Part shown: positions 1 to 7,285 of the stretch, piece by piece | Layout of the letters: the number at the start of each line of letters is the position of its first letter | Position numbering within the stretch: position 1 is the stretch's first letter | NCBI GenBank assembly: GCA_946631345.1 | Contig: CAMPAA010000073.1 | Location: 1 to 13,826, forward strand | Direction: 5' to 3' | DNA length: 13,826 bases | Source: an uncultured Verrucomicrobiota bacterium | GTDB taxonomy: Bacteria; Verrucomicrobiota; Kiritimatiellia; RFP12; UBA1067 | Position numbers and translations under genes: made by a program | Notes under the pieces: generated by a model | What the model was told of the DNA's origin: nothing | Database searches by the model: none | The model's input: the letters and a program-made list of their open reading frames with translations, nothing else

Positions 1-456
1 CCCTACATCACGGTGGAGGAGTCGCGGCTCAACTGGGTGGAGATCCACTACTACAACGCAACGCGCGAGCCGATCCGGCGCGTGAACGTGCGCATCACCG
101 GCTCCGGGCGCGTGGAGGTGAAGTCCGGCACGGCCCGGCGCGTCTCCGACAGCTTCGCCAAGGACATCGCCGGCGACACGGTGGCCAACTACCGCGAGAA
201 GGTGTACGACGTGGACGCCGACCATGTGCGCGAGGTGTTCCAGGATCTCGTGAACGGAGGCCTATTCGACAAGGACAAGATGTTCACGAAGACGAAGAAT
301 CCGTCCAACGGCAGGTTCGTGGCCGTGCGCGCGGCGATAGACAACAAGACGTATTCGGACTCCAAGAACCTCTTCGAGGAGGATCCGGAACTCGCCGAGC
401 GGGTGTACAATGTCGTGCTGGAGTTCAACCGGCCTATCTTGGGGAAAAAGAAATGA
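1..456 (+). CDS. Hypothetical protein, 5' end cut by window edge
   Basis: The reading frame is open from base 1 (it begins P-Y-I-T-V-E-E-S), so the GTG at 13 is probably internal and the true start lies upstream. The visible part is 151 residues ending in GKKK. It looks like a mixed alpha/beta globular domain: a strand-rich stretch (VNVRITGSGRVEV), then a helix (DADHVREVFQDLVNGGLF), a strand pair (RFVAVRAAIDNKTYSD) and a last helix (DPELAERVYNVVLEF). There is no transmembrane segment in the visible part; a signal peptide could sit in the missing N-terminus. The stop codon overlaps the proB start (ATGA at 453-456), so the two are translationally coupled. I do not recognise the family. The order, a 'functional value plus small difference' type domain, gives no reliable function, and none is assigned. 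Confidence 0.8.
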   Translation, partial: PYITVEESRLNWVEIHYYNATREPIRRVNVRITGSGRVEVKSGTARRVSDSFAKDIAGDTVANYREKVYDVDADHVREVFQDLVNGGLFDKDKMFTKTKNPSNGRFVAVRAAIDNKTYSDSKNLFEEDPELAERVYNVVLEFNRPILGKKK

Positions 457-1262
457 GCAATGAATCGCAGCTGAGGGAGCGCGCCGTGCTGAAGGACGCG
501 CGGCGCGTGGTGGTCAAGGTCGGCACGCATGCGCTGGCCAAGAAGACCGGTCGCCCGGACTACGCCGCCCTGCGCAGGGTGGTATCCGGCATATGCGCTC
601 TGAACGCCGCCGGCATGGAGGTCATATTCGTGTCGTCGGGAGCTGTCGCAGCGGGCGTGGAGGCGCTCGGGCTGAAGGCGCGCCCGACGGACGTGAACGA
701 CGTGCAGATGTGCGCCGCCGTGGGCCAGGCGCGCTACATCACCGAGTATGAGAGGCTGTTCGCCGAGAAGGGCGTGCAGATCGGGCAGGTGCTGCTCACC
801 CACGCGGATTTCGACGACCGCCGCCGCGCGGCGAACGTGCGCCGTGTGCTGGACCATCTCGTGAAGAACGGCATCGTGCCGGTCATCAACGAGAACGACG
901 TGGTGGCCGACGAGGAGATCAAGGGCCTGACCTTCGGTGACAACGACCAGCTCTCCGCCCTCATCGCACGGCTTGTTTGCGTGGACGCGCTCGTGCTGCT
1001 CACGACGGTTGACGGCCTGCTGGACGACGGCGGCCGCCGGGTGCCCGAGATATTTTCGGTGAAGGACGCGCTCAAGCTCGTGAAGGCCGGGCAGAAGGGG
1101 GCGCTATCCAAGGGCGGCATGGATTCCAAGCTCAAGGCCGTGAAGACCGCCTCCGAGGCGGGCGCTAACGTAGTGATAGCCAACGGCCGCAGATCTGGCA
1201 TACTGCAGGCGATCTTCTCGGGCCGCGACGTGGGCACGTTCGTGCCGGGGCGCGCGCTCTGA
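453..1262 (+). CDS. proB: Glutamate 5-kinase, short form without PUA domain
   Basis: This cytoplasmic enzyme phosphorylates L-glutamate to gamma-glutamyl phosphate, the first step of proline synthesis. The 269-aa product is one amino acid kinase domain. Visible motifs are VVVKVGTHAL (19-28, ATP phosphate-binding), VSSGAVAAG (60-68), INENDVV (145-151), FGDNDQLSA (161-169) and KGGMDSKLKA (220-229, the nucleotide-site lysine loop). Glutamate 5-kinases such as the E. coli enzyme (about 367 aa) carry a C-terminal PUA domain. Here the protein ends just after GTFVPGRAL, where PUA would begin, so this is a PUA-less form. The usual S-S of the first loop is T-H. The ATG overlaps the previous stop by 4 nt. 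No proA (glutamyl phosphate reductase) follows; the next gene is for biotin synthesis. Identity is secure from the motifs; the regulatory consequence of lacking PUA is inference. Confidence 0.93.
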   Translation: MSNESQLRERAVLKDARRVVVKVGTHALAKKTGRPDYAALRRVVSGICALNAAGMEVIFVSSGAVAAGVEALGLKARPTDVNDVQMCAAVGQARYITEYERLFAEKGVQIGQVLLTHADFDDRRRAANVRRVLDHLVKNGIVPVINENDVVADEEIKGLTFGDNDQLSALIARLVCVDALVLLTTVDGLLDDGGRRVPEIFSVKDALKLVKAGQKGALSKGGMDSKLKAVKTASEAGANVVIANGRRSGILQAIFSGRDVGTFVPGRAL

Positions 1263-1298
1263 CGCCGCCGTTTCAGCGAGGGGCGGATTTCAGGCGAA

Positions 1299-3200
1299 AT
1301 GAAGACTGAGGAAGGCAGGCTCTTTTCGGTGAAGATGCGGGCCTCCCGCGAGGGGGCTCACATATCCGGAGCCGAGCGGATCGTGCCGGCGGCGGCGGTT
1401 CCGCCGCTTGCCGCCGTTCTGGCGGAGCGTGCGCTCAGCCACTCGAAGGGCCGGCCCGACTTCATCAACATAAAGGTTGAGACGGCGGCGAATCCTCTCC
1501 GCCTGAAGGCTCTGTCCGTATCGACGCGCGAGGTGGATACGCCTGAGGAAGGCTGGCGCGCCGTCCGCGAACTGCTGGCCGAGGACGGCATATCGCGGAT
1601 CGACGAGATAGTGCCGCTTTTCCGCGAGACGTATGCGATGCGCGGCGCGATGCTTCTGGACGCCGACACCCTCGAACGCCTTGAGCCGGACCCGCTTCGC
1701 GGCGTGCGCGCAACGTTCATGGACGACGCCGCAAGCGCGGCGCACGCCTTTTCCAGCGTGAAGAACCACTACGCCGAGGCGGTGGTGCTTGCGACGAAGG
1801 TGGCGCACGCGCCGGGAATCGTGGGCGAAATCTGCATGTCGGACGATCCTGACTACATTACGGGCTATGTTGCGTCGAAGCGGCTGGGGTATGTGCGCAT
1901 AACCCGCCTAAAGGATGCCGGCGACCCGGCTGGAGGGCGCATCTTCCTATATCGGGGGCCGAGGGACAAGGTCGGCGAGACAATTGATTTCATTCAGCGC
2001 AGGTGCGTGCTCGTGGAGGACGTGCCGCCAAAGCCGCCGGCGCAGGGCAAGGCGGGGCGAAATCCGTCGCCTGTGGAGGGCCTTGCGCGCGAGCTGGAGG
2101 AGATACGCGCGGTCGGCCTGTGGCGCAGCGTGCGGGAACGTCCCGCAGGGCTGAAGATATTTGCCGCAAACGACTATCTCGGCCTTGCGGACGACCCGCG
2201 CCTCAAGGCGGCGGCGGCAGAGGCCATCGCGCGCCACGGCGCAGGTTCCGGCGCGGCGCGGCTCATATCCGGCACACTGCCGCCGCACATTGCGCTCGAG
2301 CGGCACCTTGCCGCGTTCAAGGGCACGGAGGATGCGCTCGTGTGGGCGACAGGCTACATGGCGAACGTAGGCACGGTGTCGGCGCTTGTGGGGAAGGGCG
2401 ACGCGGTGTTCAGCGACGAGCTCAACCACGCGAGCATCGTGGACGGCTGCCGGCTGTCGAGGGCGGACGTCTTCGTGTTCCGGCACAACGACATGGACGA
2501 CCTTGCTGCGAAGATCGCCGCCGCCGGCCCGCGCCGCCGCATGTTGGCCGTCGCCGACGCCGTGTTTTCCATGGATGGCGATATCCTCGACCTGCCAAGG
2601 TTCCTGGAGACGTGCCGCGCGGGCGGCGCGATCTCGATGATCGACGAGGCCCATGCCACCGGAGTAATGGGGGCGACGGGGCGCGGACTGTGCGAGCATT
2701 TCGGCGCGGACCATCCCGACATCCTCATGGGCACGCTCTCCAAGGCGCTTGGAAGCGAAGGCGGGTACGTATGCGCATCCCGCATCGTGTGCGACTATCT
2801 GAGGAACAGGTCGCGGTCGTTCATCTTCTCGACGGCGCACAACCCCGGTTCGGCGGCGGCGGCGGATGCCGCGCTGGCGATCCTTGAGGCGCATCCTGAG
2901 CTTCCGCAGGCCGTGAGGGGGAAGGCGAGGCTGTTTGTCGAGGCGCTGGCCGAGCATGGCATCCAAACGCGGACTGAAAGCGCGATTGTGCCGGTGCCTG
3001 TCGGCGACGAGCGGCGTGCAGCCGAGATTGCGGCGATGCTGGAGCAGGACGGGTTCTATGTGCCGGCGATACGCTACCCGACGGTGCCGAAAGGCGCGGC
3101 GCGGCTACGCGTGGCGCTCTCGGCGCTGCACCGGGACGACGACCTGCAGGCCCTTGCGGAGGCTGTCGCAAAGGCCCTTGCGGCGCAGCGGCGTTTTTAG
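1299..3200 (+). CDS. bioWF: Bifunctional BioW-BioF: 6-carboxyhexanoate-CoA ligase / 8-amino-7-oxononanoate synthase
   Basis: Two consecutive enzymes of early biotin synthesis lie in one 633-aa chain. Residues 1 to about 243 are BioW, which makes pimeloyl-CoA from pimelate, CoA and ATP. Clear family stretches are FSVKMRAS (9-16), HISGAERIVP (21-30), SHSKGRPDFI (47-56) and SDDPDYITGYVASK (181-194). Residues 244-260 are a Pro/Gly/Ala/Lys-rich linker. Residues from about 261 to 633 are BioF, the PLP enzyme that condenses pimeloyl-CoA with L-alanine to 8-amino-7-oxononanoate. Its marks are NDYLGL (291-296), HGAGSGAARLISG (313-325), SDELNHASI (372-380), DEAHATG (449-455) and TLSKALGSEGG with the PLP lysine at K482. 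Both halves look full length and intact. The start is supported by alignment with the BioW N-terminus, though the Shine-Dalgarno is weak (GAGGGG is too far upstream). No other bio gene is in the window. The fusion could pass pimeloyl-CoA directly between sites (inference). Confidence 0.95.
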   Translation: MKTEEGRLFSVKMRASREGAHISGAERIVPAAAVPPLAAVLAERALSHSKGRPDFINIKVETAANPLRLKALSVSTREVDTPEEGWRAVRELLAEDGISRIDEIVPLFRETYAMRGAMLLDADTLERLEPDPLRGVRATFMDDAASAAHAFSSVKNHYAEAVVLATKVAHAPGIVGEICMSDDPDYITGYVASKRLGYVRITRLKDAGDPAGGRIFLYRGPRDKVGETIDFIQRRCVLVEDVPPKPPAQGKAGRNPSPVEGLARELEEIRAVGLWRSVRERPAGLKIFAANDYLGLADDPRLKAAAAEAIARHGAGSGAARLISGTLPPHIALERHLAAFKGTEDALVWATGYMANVGTVSALVGKGDAVFSDELNHASIVDGCRLSRADVFVFRHNDMDDLAAKIAAAGPRRRMLAVADAVFSMDGDILDLPRFLETCRAGGAISMIDEAHATGVMGATGRGLCEHFGADHPDILMGTLSKALGSEGGYVCASRIVCDYLRNRSRSFIFSTAHNPGSAAAADAALAILEAHPELPQAVRGKARLFVEALAEHGIQTRTESAIVPVPVGDERRAAEIAAMLEQDGFYVPAIRYPTVPKGAARLRVALSALHRDDDLQALAEAVAKALAAQRRF

Positions 3201-3229
3201 TATCCTTCACACACCAAGGAGAGCATAGG

Positions 3230-4600
3230 ATGAACACGAACGAGGTTCCGTACAAGACATACCTTACAGAAGACGAGCTGCCCACGGCATGGTACAACGT
3301 GCGCGCCGACATGAAGGTGAAGCCGGCGCCGCTGCTGAACCCGGCCACGCTGAAGCCGGTGACGGCGGAGGAGCTGGAGCGCGTGTTCTGCAAGGAGCTG
3401 GTGAAGCAGGAGCTGGATGACACCACTCCGTTCATACCGATCCCCGATGAGGTGCAGAAGTTCTACCGAATGTTCAGGCCGTCGCCTCTGATCCGCGCCT
3501 ACTTCCTCGAAAAGGCGCTCGGAACGCCCGCGAAGATATACTATAAGTTCGAGGGCAACAACACGTCAGGCTCGCACAAGCTGAACAGCGCCGTGGCGCA
3601 GGCGTACTACGCCAAGGCGCAGGGGCTGAAGGGCGTGACCACGGAGACGGGCGCGGGCCAGTGGGGCACCGCGCTCTCGATGGCGTGCGCGTTCTTCGGG
3701 CTGGACTGCCAGGTGTACATGGTGAAGTGCTCCTACGAGCAGAAGCCGTTCCGCCGCGAGGTGATGCGCACATACGGGGCGGACGTAACGCCGTCGCCGT
3801 CCATGAAGACGGCGGTCGGGCGAGCGATCAACGCGGCGCATCCCGGCACCACCGGCTCGCTCGGCTGCGCGATCTCCGAGGCGGTTGAGGCGGCTACCTC
3901 GCAGGAGGGCTACCGATATGTGCTCGGAAGCGTGCTGGCGCAGGTGCTTCTGCACCAGTCGATCATCGGCCTTGAGGCGCGGGCGGCGTTCGGCAAACTG
4001 GGCGTGAAGCCGGATGTCATCATCGGCTGCGCCGGAGGCGGCTCGAACCTCGGTGGGCTGATTGCGCCGTTCATGGGCGAAAAGCTTCGCGGCGAGGCGG
4101 ATTACCGCTTCATAGCCGTGGAGCCGGCGAGCTGCCCGTCGCTCACGCGGGGCCGGTACGCCTACGACTTCTGCGACACCGGCAGGGTGTGTCCGCTCCA
4201 GAAGATGTACACTCTGGGGCACGATTTCATCCCGTCGGCCAGCCATGCGGGCGGTCTGCGCTACCATGGCATGAGCGCATCGCTTTCGGAGCTGTATGCG
4301 CAGGGGCTCATGGAGGCGCGCGCGGTGGAGCAGACGAGCGTGTTCGCGGCCGCGGAGCAGTTCGCCCGCGTGGAGGGCATACTGCCGGCGCCGGAATCCA
4401 GCCACGCAATCCGCGTTGCGATCGACGAGGCACTCCGCTGCAAGGCCGAGGGACGGGAGGAGACGATCCTCTTCGGGCTTACCGGAACGGGCTATTTCGA
4501 CATGGTCGCCTACCAGAAGTACAACGACGGCTCCATGTGCGACTACATCCCGACCGACGCCGACCTCGCCGCAAGCTTCGCCAAGCTCCCGCAGGTGTAG
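3230..4600 (+). CDS. trpB2: Tryptophan synthase beta chain-like protein (TrpB2 class)
   Basis: This is a 456-aa PLP enzyme of fold type II. TrpB joins indole and L-serine to make tryptophan. The long N-terminus (about 85 residues before RPSPLIRA), the total length and the YYKFEGNNTSGSHKLNSA stretch place it in the TrpB2 (TrpB-like) class rather than the roughly 400-aa TrpB1. The PLP lysine is K117 in GSHKLNSA. The catalytic-loop motif ETGAGQWG is at 139-146, and the glycine-rich phosphate-binding loop GCAGGGSN at 266-273. A good AAGGAG (3216-3221) sits 8 nt before the ATG. No trpA or other trp gene is adjacent, which is common for TrpB2; some TrpB2 proteins act as stand-alone indole-salvage enzymes. 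Native substrate here is therefore uncertain, but the family call is firm. Confidence 0.92.
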   Translation: MNTNEVPYKTYLTEDELPTAWYNVRADMKVKPAPLLNPATLKPVTAEELERVFCKELVKQELDDTTPFIPIPDEVQKFYRMFRPSPLIRAYFLEKALGTPAKIYYKFEGNNTSGSHKLNSAVAQAYYAKAQGLKGVTTETGAGQWGTALSMACAFFGLDCQVYMVKCSYEQKPFRREVMRTYGADVTPSPSMKTAVGRAINAAHPGTTGSLGCAISEAVEAATSQEGYRYVLGSVLAQVLLHQSIIGLEARAAFGKLGVKPDVIIGCAGGGSNLGGLIAPFMGEKLRGEADYRFIAVEPASCPSLTRGRYAYDFCDTGRVCPLQKMYTLGHDFIPSASHAGGLRYHGMSASLSELYAQGLMEARAVEQTSVFAAAEQFARVEGILPAPESSHAIRVAIDEALRCKAEGREETILFGLTGTGYFDMVAYQKYNDGSMCDYIPTDADLAASFAKLPQV

Positions 4601-4654
4601 GGCGGCGGATGCAGGCCGCGTCCATTTGCGCGTAGATAAGAGGGAGGATATGCG

Positions 4655-5257
4655 ATGCTTTCGCTTTTCACCGAGACCCTTCTCAAGTACTTTTTCCTCA
4701 CGACGCCGTTCTTTGCGCTGTCGATGTTCCTCGCGATGACGCCCGAGCTGAACACCGCCGAGCGCGGCAGACTGGCCAACCGCGTGATCGCCGCCGCCTG
4801 GATCATAACCATCACGCTGTTCATGTTCGGGCAGCTGATCTTCCGCGTCTTCGGAATAAGCGTGGATGCGTTCAGGATCGGGGCGGGCGCGCTGCTGTTC
4901 CTCTCGGCCGTCTCGCTGATGAACCCGAAGGTGAAGCCCGTTGAACGCGAGGATGGCGATGACATCGCGGTCGTTCCGCTTGCCATGCCGGTAATCATCG
5001 GCCCGGCGACCTGCGGCCCGCTGCTGGTGCTTGGCGCCGACATAGGGGACTGGGCGTCGCGCGGGGTTGCCGTGCTTGCGATGACGGCATCCCTGGCCGC
5101 GCTGTGGATGATACTGCGCGTCGGCGCATGGATCGAGCAGCGCCTCGGAAAGAAGGGGCTTGCGATACTCATGCGCCTGACAGGACTCATCCTCTCCGCG
5201 CTCTCCGCGCAGATGATCATGACCGGCGTGGTTGCGTTCCTCAGCGCATCGAGGTGA
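4655..5257 (+). CDS. MarC family integral membrane protein
   Basis: The 200-aa inner-membrane protein has about six hydrophobic segments at roughly 8-29, 44-66, 72-90, 105-127, 136-156 and 168-197. The family signature is visible as FRIGAGALLFLSAVSLM (73-89), a charged loop KVKPVEREDGDD (92-103), and VVPLAMPVIIGPAT (106-119), which matches the MarC pattern 'aivPLaiPliaGPgai'. MarC proteins were once linked to multiple antibiotic resistance, but no transport substrate is firmly established. In the first segment the proline that usually follows Asp or Asn is preceded by Thr (LTTPFF). A purine-rich GGGAGGA lies just upstream of the ATG at 4655. The 54-nt gap from the TrpB2 gene holds no clear promoter, so readthrough from upstream is possible. 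Confidence 0.88.
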   Translation: MLSLFTETLLKYFFLTTPFFALSMFLAMTPELNTAERGRLANRVIAAAWIITITLFMFGQLIFRVFGISVDAFRIGAGALLFLSAVSLMNPKVKPVEREDGDDIAVVPLAMPVIIGPATCGPLLVLGADIGDWASRGVAVLAMTASLAALWMILRVGAWIEQRLGKKGLAILMRLTGLILSALSAQMIMTGVVAFLSASR

Positions 5258-5267
5258 ACGGCCGATT

Positions 5268-5278
5268 TATGGTATAAT
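5268..5278 (+). promoter_or_regulatory. Extended -10 promoter element upstream of TIM-barrel lipoprotein gene
   Basis: TTATGGTATAAT contains a perfect TATAAT (5273-5278) preceded by TGG at 5270-5272, the extended -10 arrangement TGnTATAAT. No good TTGACA is seen 16-18 nt upstream, which fits an extended -10 promoter. It sits 45 nt before the ATG at 5324. The same TGGTATAWT word recurs at two other gene starts in this window (7243-7251 and 12243-12251), which strengthens the call. Confidence 0.65.
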
Positions 5279-5309
5279 AGGCGCTTGAATTTTATCAACC
5301 CACCAAGCA

Positions 5310-5315
5310 AAGGAG
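5310..5315 (+). promoter_or_regulatory. Ribosome binding site that decides the start at 5324
   Basis: AAGGAG lies 8 nt before ATG 5324. The frame also extends to a TTG at 5285, but that lies only 7 nt after the -10 hexamer and has no Shine-Dalgarno. Starting there would put 13 extra residues before the Tat-like signal. The ATG at 5324 is preferred. Confidence 0.75.
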
Positions 5316-5323
5316 ATCAACAG

Positions 5324-6250
5324 ATGAACAGGAGAGAGTTTCTGATGGCGGCGGCAGCGACGGGGCTGGCCGGATGCGCGACGCGTGGTGAAAAGGCCTG
5401 CTGCGGCGGAGCGGCGGCGTGCGGCGGCAAGGGGCGGATACTTTTCGGCGTGTGCCGTGCGCTCAAGGACGCGAAGATACTCAAGGCCCATGGCTACGAC
5501 TTCATCGAGACCTCGGCGGCGGCGGCGTTCATCCCAACGAAGTCCGACGAGGAGTGGAAGCGTCAGCGCGACGTGATCCTCGGCTGCGGCCTTCCCCTGC
5601 GCAGCTGCAACGGATTCATCCCCGGCACGTTCCGGCTCACCGGCCCGAACGCCGACTTCGCCCCGGCGCTCGACTACGCCGAGCGGCTCCTGCGCCGCGC
5701 CGACGAGGTCGGCACGAAGACGATCGTGTTCGGCTCGGGCGGCGCTCGCAACGTGCCCGGCGACATCTGCGGCCCGCGCGACCAGCAGCCGAAGCCGGAG
5801 AAGGGCGTTGAGCAGTACACGGAGTTCTGCAAGCTGCTCTGCAAGCGCATCGAGGACCTAAAGACCGTGCAGGTGGTGATCGAGCCGCTCCGTCCGAACG
5901 AGTCCAACATCATAAACTTCGTGTGGCAGGGGATGCAGATCGTGCGCGAGGTGAACCATCCGCGCCTCGACGAGCTTGCCGACATATTCCACATGATTTG
6001 CGGCAGGGAGAGCGCCAGCTCGATCATAGACGCCGGCAGCCACCTGAAGCACTGCCACATCGCATGCAAGGAGACGCGCCAGTTCCCCGGCACGCGCCCC
6101 GACGATGCGGAGATATTCAAGCCGTACTTCGACGCCCTCAAGAAGATCGGCTACACCGGCGGCGTTTCGTGCGAATGCGGCTGGCCAAAGGGCGCGGATT
6201 TCGAGCCTGCGCTCGACAAGGCGCTCGCGCTGATGAAGTCCCTCGCCTGA
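5324..6250 (+). CDS. Tat-type lipoprotein, sugar phosphate isomerase/epimerase-like TIM barrel
   Basis: The 308-aa product starts MNRREFLMAAAATGLAGC: a twin-arginine-like RR-x-F-L signal merging into a lipobox (LAGC, Cys18), so it is probably exported folded and lipid-anchored. After Cys18 comes a short Cys/Gly/Ala-rich linker with C26, C27 and C33. The rest fits the xylose isomerase-like TIM barrel (AP endonuclease family 2 superfamily). Likely metal/acid positions are E187 (VVIEPL), D220 and H223 (ADIFHM), H243 and H245 (KHCHIA) and E284 (SCEC), in the order expected for the family's E-D-H-E metal site. Such enzymes interconvert ketoses or related sugars, but the substrate cannot be read from sequence. 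The amidase gene begins 7 nt after the stop, so the two are probably co-transcribed from the TATAAT at 5273. Confidence 0.85.
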   Translation: MNRREFLMAAAATGLAGCATRGEKACCGGAAACGGKGRILFGVCRALKDAKILKAHGYDFIETSAAAAFIPTKSDEEWKRQRDVILGCGLPLRSCNGFIPGTFRLTGPNADFAPALDYAERLLRRADEVGTKTIVFGSGGARNVPGDICGPRDQQPKPEKGVEQYTEFCKLLCKRIEDLKTVQVVIEPLRPNESNIINFVWQGMQIVREVNHPRLDELADIFHMICGRESASSIIDAGSHLKHCHIACKETRQFPGTRPDDAEIFKPYFDALKKIGYTGGVSCECGWPKGADFEPALDKALALMKSLA

Positions 6251-6257
6251 CGCTGCC

Positions 6258-7178
6258 ATGTTCACAGCGCTGTTCGCTGCGATTCTCGTGACGTTCCCGG
6301 CCGAGAGCCAGAGGCTCCCGCAGACGGGGCGCACCTACGTGATCGGTGCGGCGTCCACCAACAGGTCGGAACGCCTCGCCATCAACGGCGTGGAGGTGGA
6401 CGTGTACCGCACCGGGGCGTTTCTGGCCATGGTGCGGGTACAGCCCGGCACCAACACGCTTACGTTCACGCAGGGCACTAACACCCTTGTTCGCCGGTTC
6501 GTCGTGGCGGCGCCGCCTTCCGGCGCGGTGAGGCCCGCCCCGCCATCCCCGCCGCACAATCCGTACGCCGACCTCGGCATCCCCACCAACACGGTGTTTG
6601 CGGCGAAGCCGCCGCCGGGTACCCCGCCCGGAAACATACACGTGATGGTCGATGCCGGGCACGGCGGGAGCGATTCCGGGGCCCTGTCGCCGCGTGGCAT
6701 GAAGGAGAAGGATTTCAACATCTACCAGGCGAAGGCGCTGGAGGCGGCGCTCAGGAGGGCCGGGTTCAGGGTCACGATGACGCGCACCGACGATTCGTTC
6801 CCTGCGCTGTACGACAGGCCGAGGCGGGCGTTCCGCGAGAAGGCCGACATCTTCATATCCATCCACCACAACGCCACGGGCGTTGGCACCAACCCACGCG
6901 ACGCCCGCCACTCCACGACCTACGCGTCGAACGAAAAGGGGCTGTCGCTCGCCCGAGCCGTGCAGCGGCATGTGGCGCAGGCGGTGGCCCCCGTGCGCGA
7001 CTGCGGAGCGCAGGTCAAGTCGCTCGCCGTCTGCCGGAACCCAGCGGTGCCGAGCTGTCTGGTCGAGGTGGACTTCATCAACCTGCCGGAAGGCGAGGAG
7101 GCCTCCGCCGATCCGGTGCGCCGGGAGAAGGTGGCGTCGGCTATAGTGATGGGCGTACTCGACTGGCTGGCGGAATAG
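6258..7178 (+). CDS. Exported N-acetylmuramoyl-L-alanine amidase (Amidase_3)
   Basis: This 306-aa zinc amidase should cut the amide bond between MurNAc and the stem peptide of peptidoglycan. Residues 1-17 form a short hydrophobic signal-like segment (MFTALFAAILVTFPAES). Residues about 25-83 are a small beta-rich domain (AINGVEVDVYRTGAFLAMV, then PGTNTLTF) of the kind found before cell-wall hydrolase domains. A Pro-rich linker (86-132) follows. The catalytic domain begins at HVMVDAGHGGSDSGA (128-142): zinc ligands H135, E150 and H203 (SIHHNA), and the catalytic glutamate E270 in CLVEVDFIN. All expected residues are present, so it should be active. The start has no strong Shine-Dalgarno and lies 7 nt after the previous stop, suggesting coupled translation. 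The signal peptide is short and its cleavage site is uncertain. Confidence 0.9.
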   Translation: MFTALFAAILVTFPAESQRLPQTGRTYVIGAASTNRSERLAINGVEVDVYRTGAFLAMVRVQPGTNTLTFTQGTNTLVRRFVVAAPPSGAVRPAPPSPPHNPYADLGIPTNTVFAAKPPPGTPPGNIHVMVDAGHGGSDSGALSPRGMKEKDFNIYQAKALEAALRRAGFRVTMTRTDDSFPALYDRPRRAFREKADIFISIHHNATGVGTNPRDARHSTTYASNEKGLSLARAVQRHVAQAVAPVRDCGAQVKSLAVCRNPAVPSCLVEVDFINLPEGEEASADPVRREKVASAIVMGVLDWLAE

Positions 7179-7221
7179 GGCGCACGGCGACGCCCACCGG
7201 CGACCGTCGCAAAAGTTAGCC

Positions 7222-7251
7222 TTGACAAAAAAAAAAGCGATGTGGTATAGT
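7222..7251 (+). promoter_or_regulatory. Strong sigma70-type promoter for the large secreted protein gene
   Basis: A perfect -35 TTGACA (7222-7227), an 18-nt spacer, and TATAGT (7246-7251) preceded by TGG form a consensus-plus-extended -10 promoter. The spacer opens with a run of A (7227-7236), ten in all counting the last base of the -35. This is the best promoter in the window. It gives an expected leader of about 28 nt before the start codon. Confidence 0.85.
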
Positions 7252-7270
7252 TCTCCTGTTACGTCAAATA

Positions 7271-7276
7271 AGGAGG
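7271..7276 (+). promoter_or_regulatory. Ribosome binding site that decides the start at 7286
   Basis: AGGAGG is followed by ATT-ATG-CAT-ATG. The first ATG (7280) is only 3 nt from the Shine-Dalgarno, too close for efficient use, while the in-frame second ATG (7286) is 9 nt away. The second is preferred; the difference is two residues (Met-His). Confidence 0.65.
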
Positions 7277-7285
7277 ATTATGCAT

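Noticed and set aside
1263..1290. Hairpin CCGCC/GGCGG in the proB-bioWF gap
   Set aside because: Short stem, 12-nt loop and no T run; expected by chance in this composition.
1947..2966. Long minus-strand open frame (339 codons) opposite bioWF
   Set aside because: It is antisense to an intact BioW-BioF chain, is rich in Arg/His/Ala as expected for GC-rich shadow frames, and shows no motif.
3178..3206. Possible promoter before the TrpB2 gene (TTGCGG, 17 nt, TATCCT)
   Set aside because: Only about half the bases match consensus at both hexamers and it lacks the TGG extension seen elsewhere; readthrough from bioWF is as likely.
7178..7195. Hairpin GGGCG/CGCCC just after the amidase stop
   Set aside because: The stem is only 5 bp and no T run follows, so it is not a credible intrinsic terminator in GC-rich DNA.
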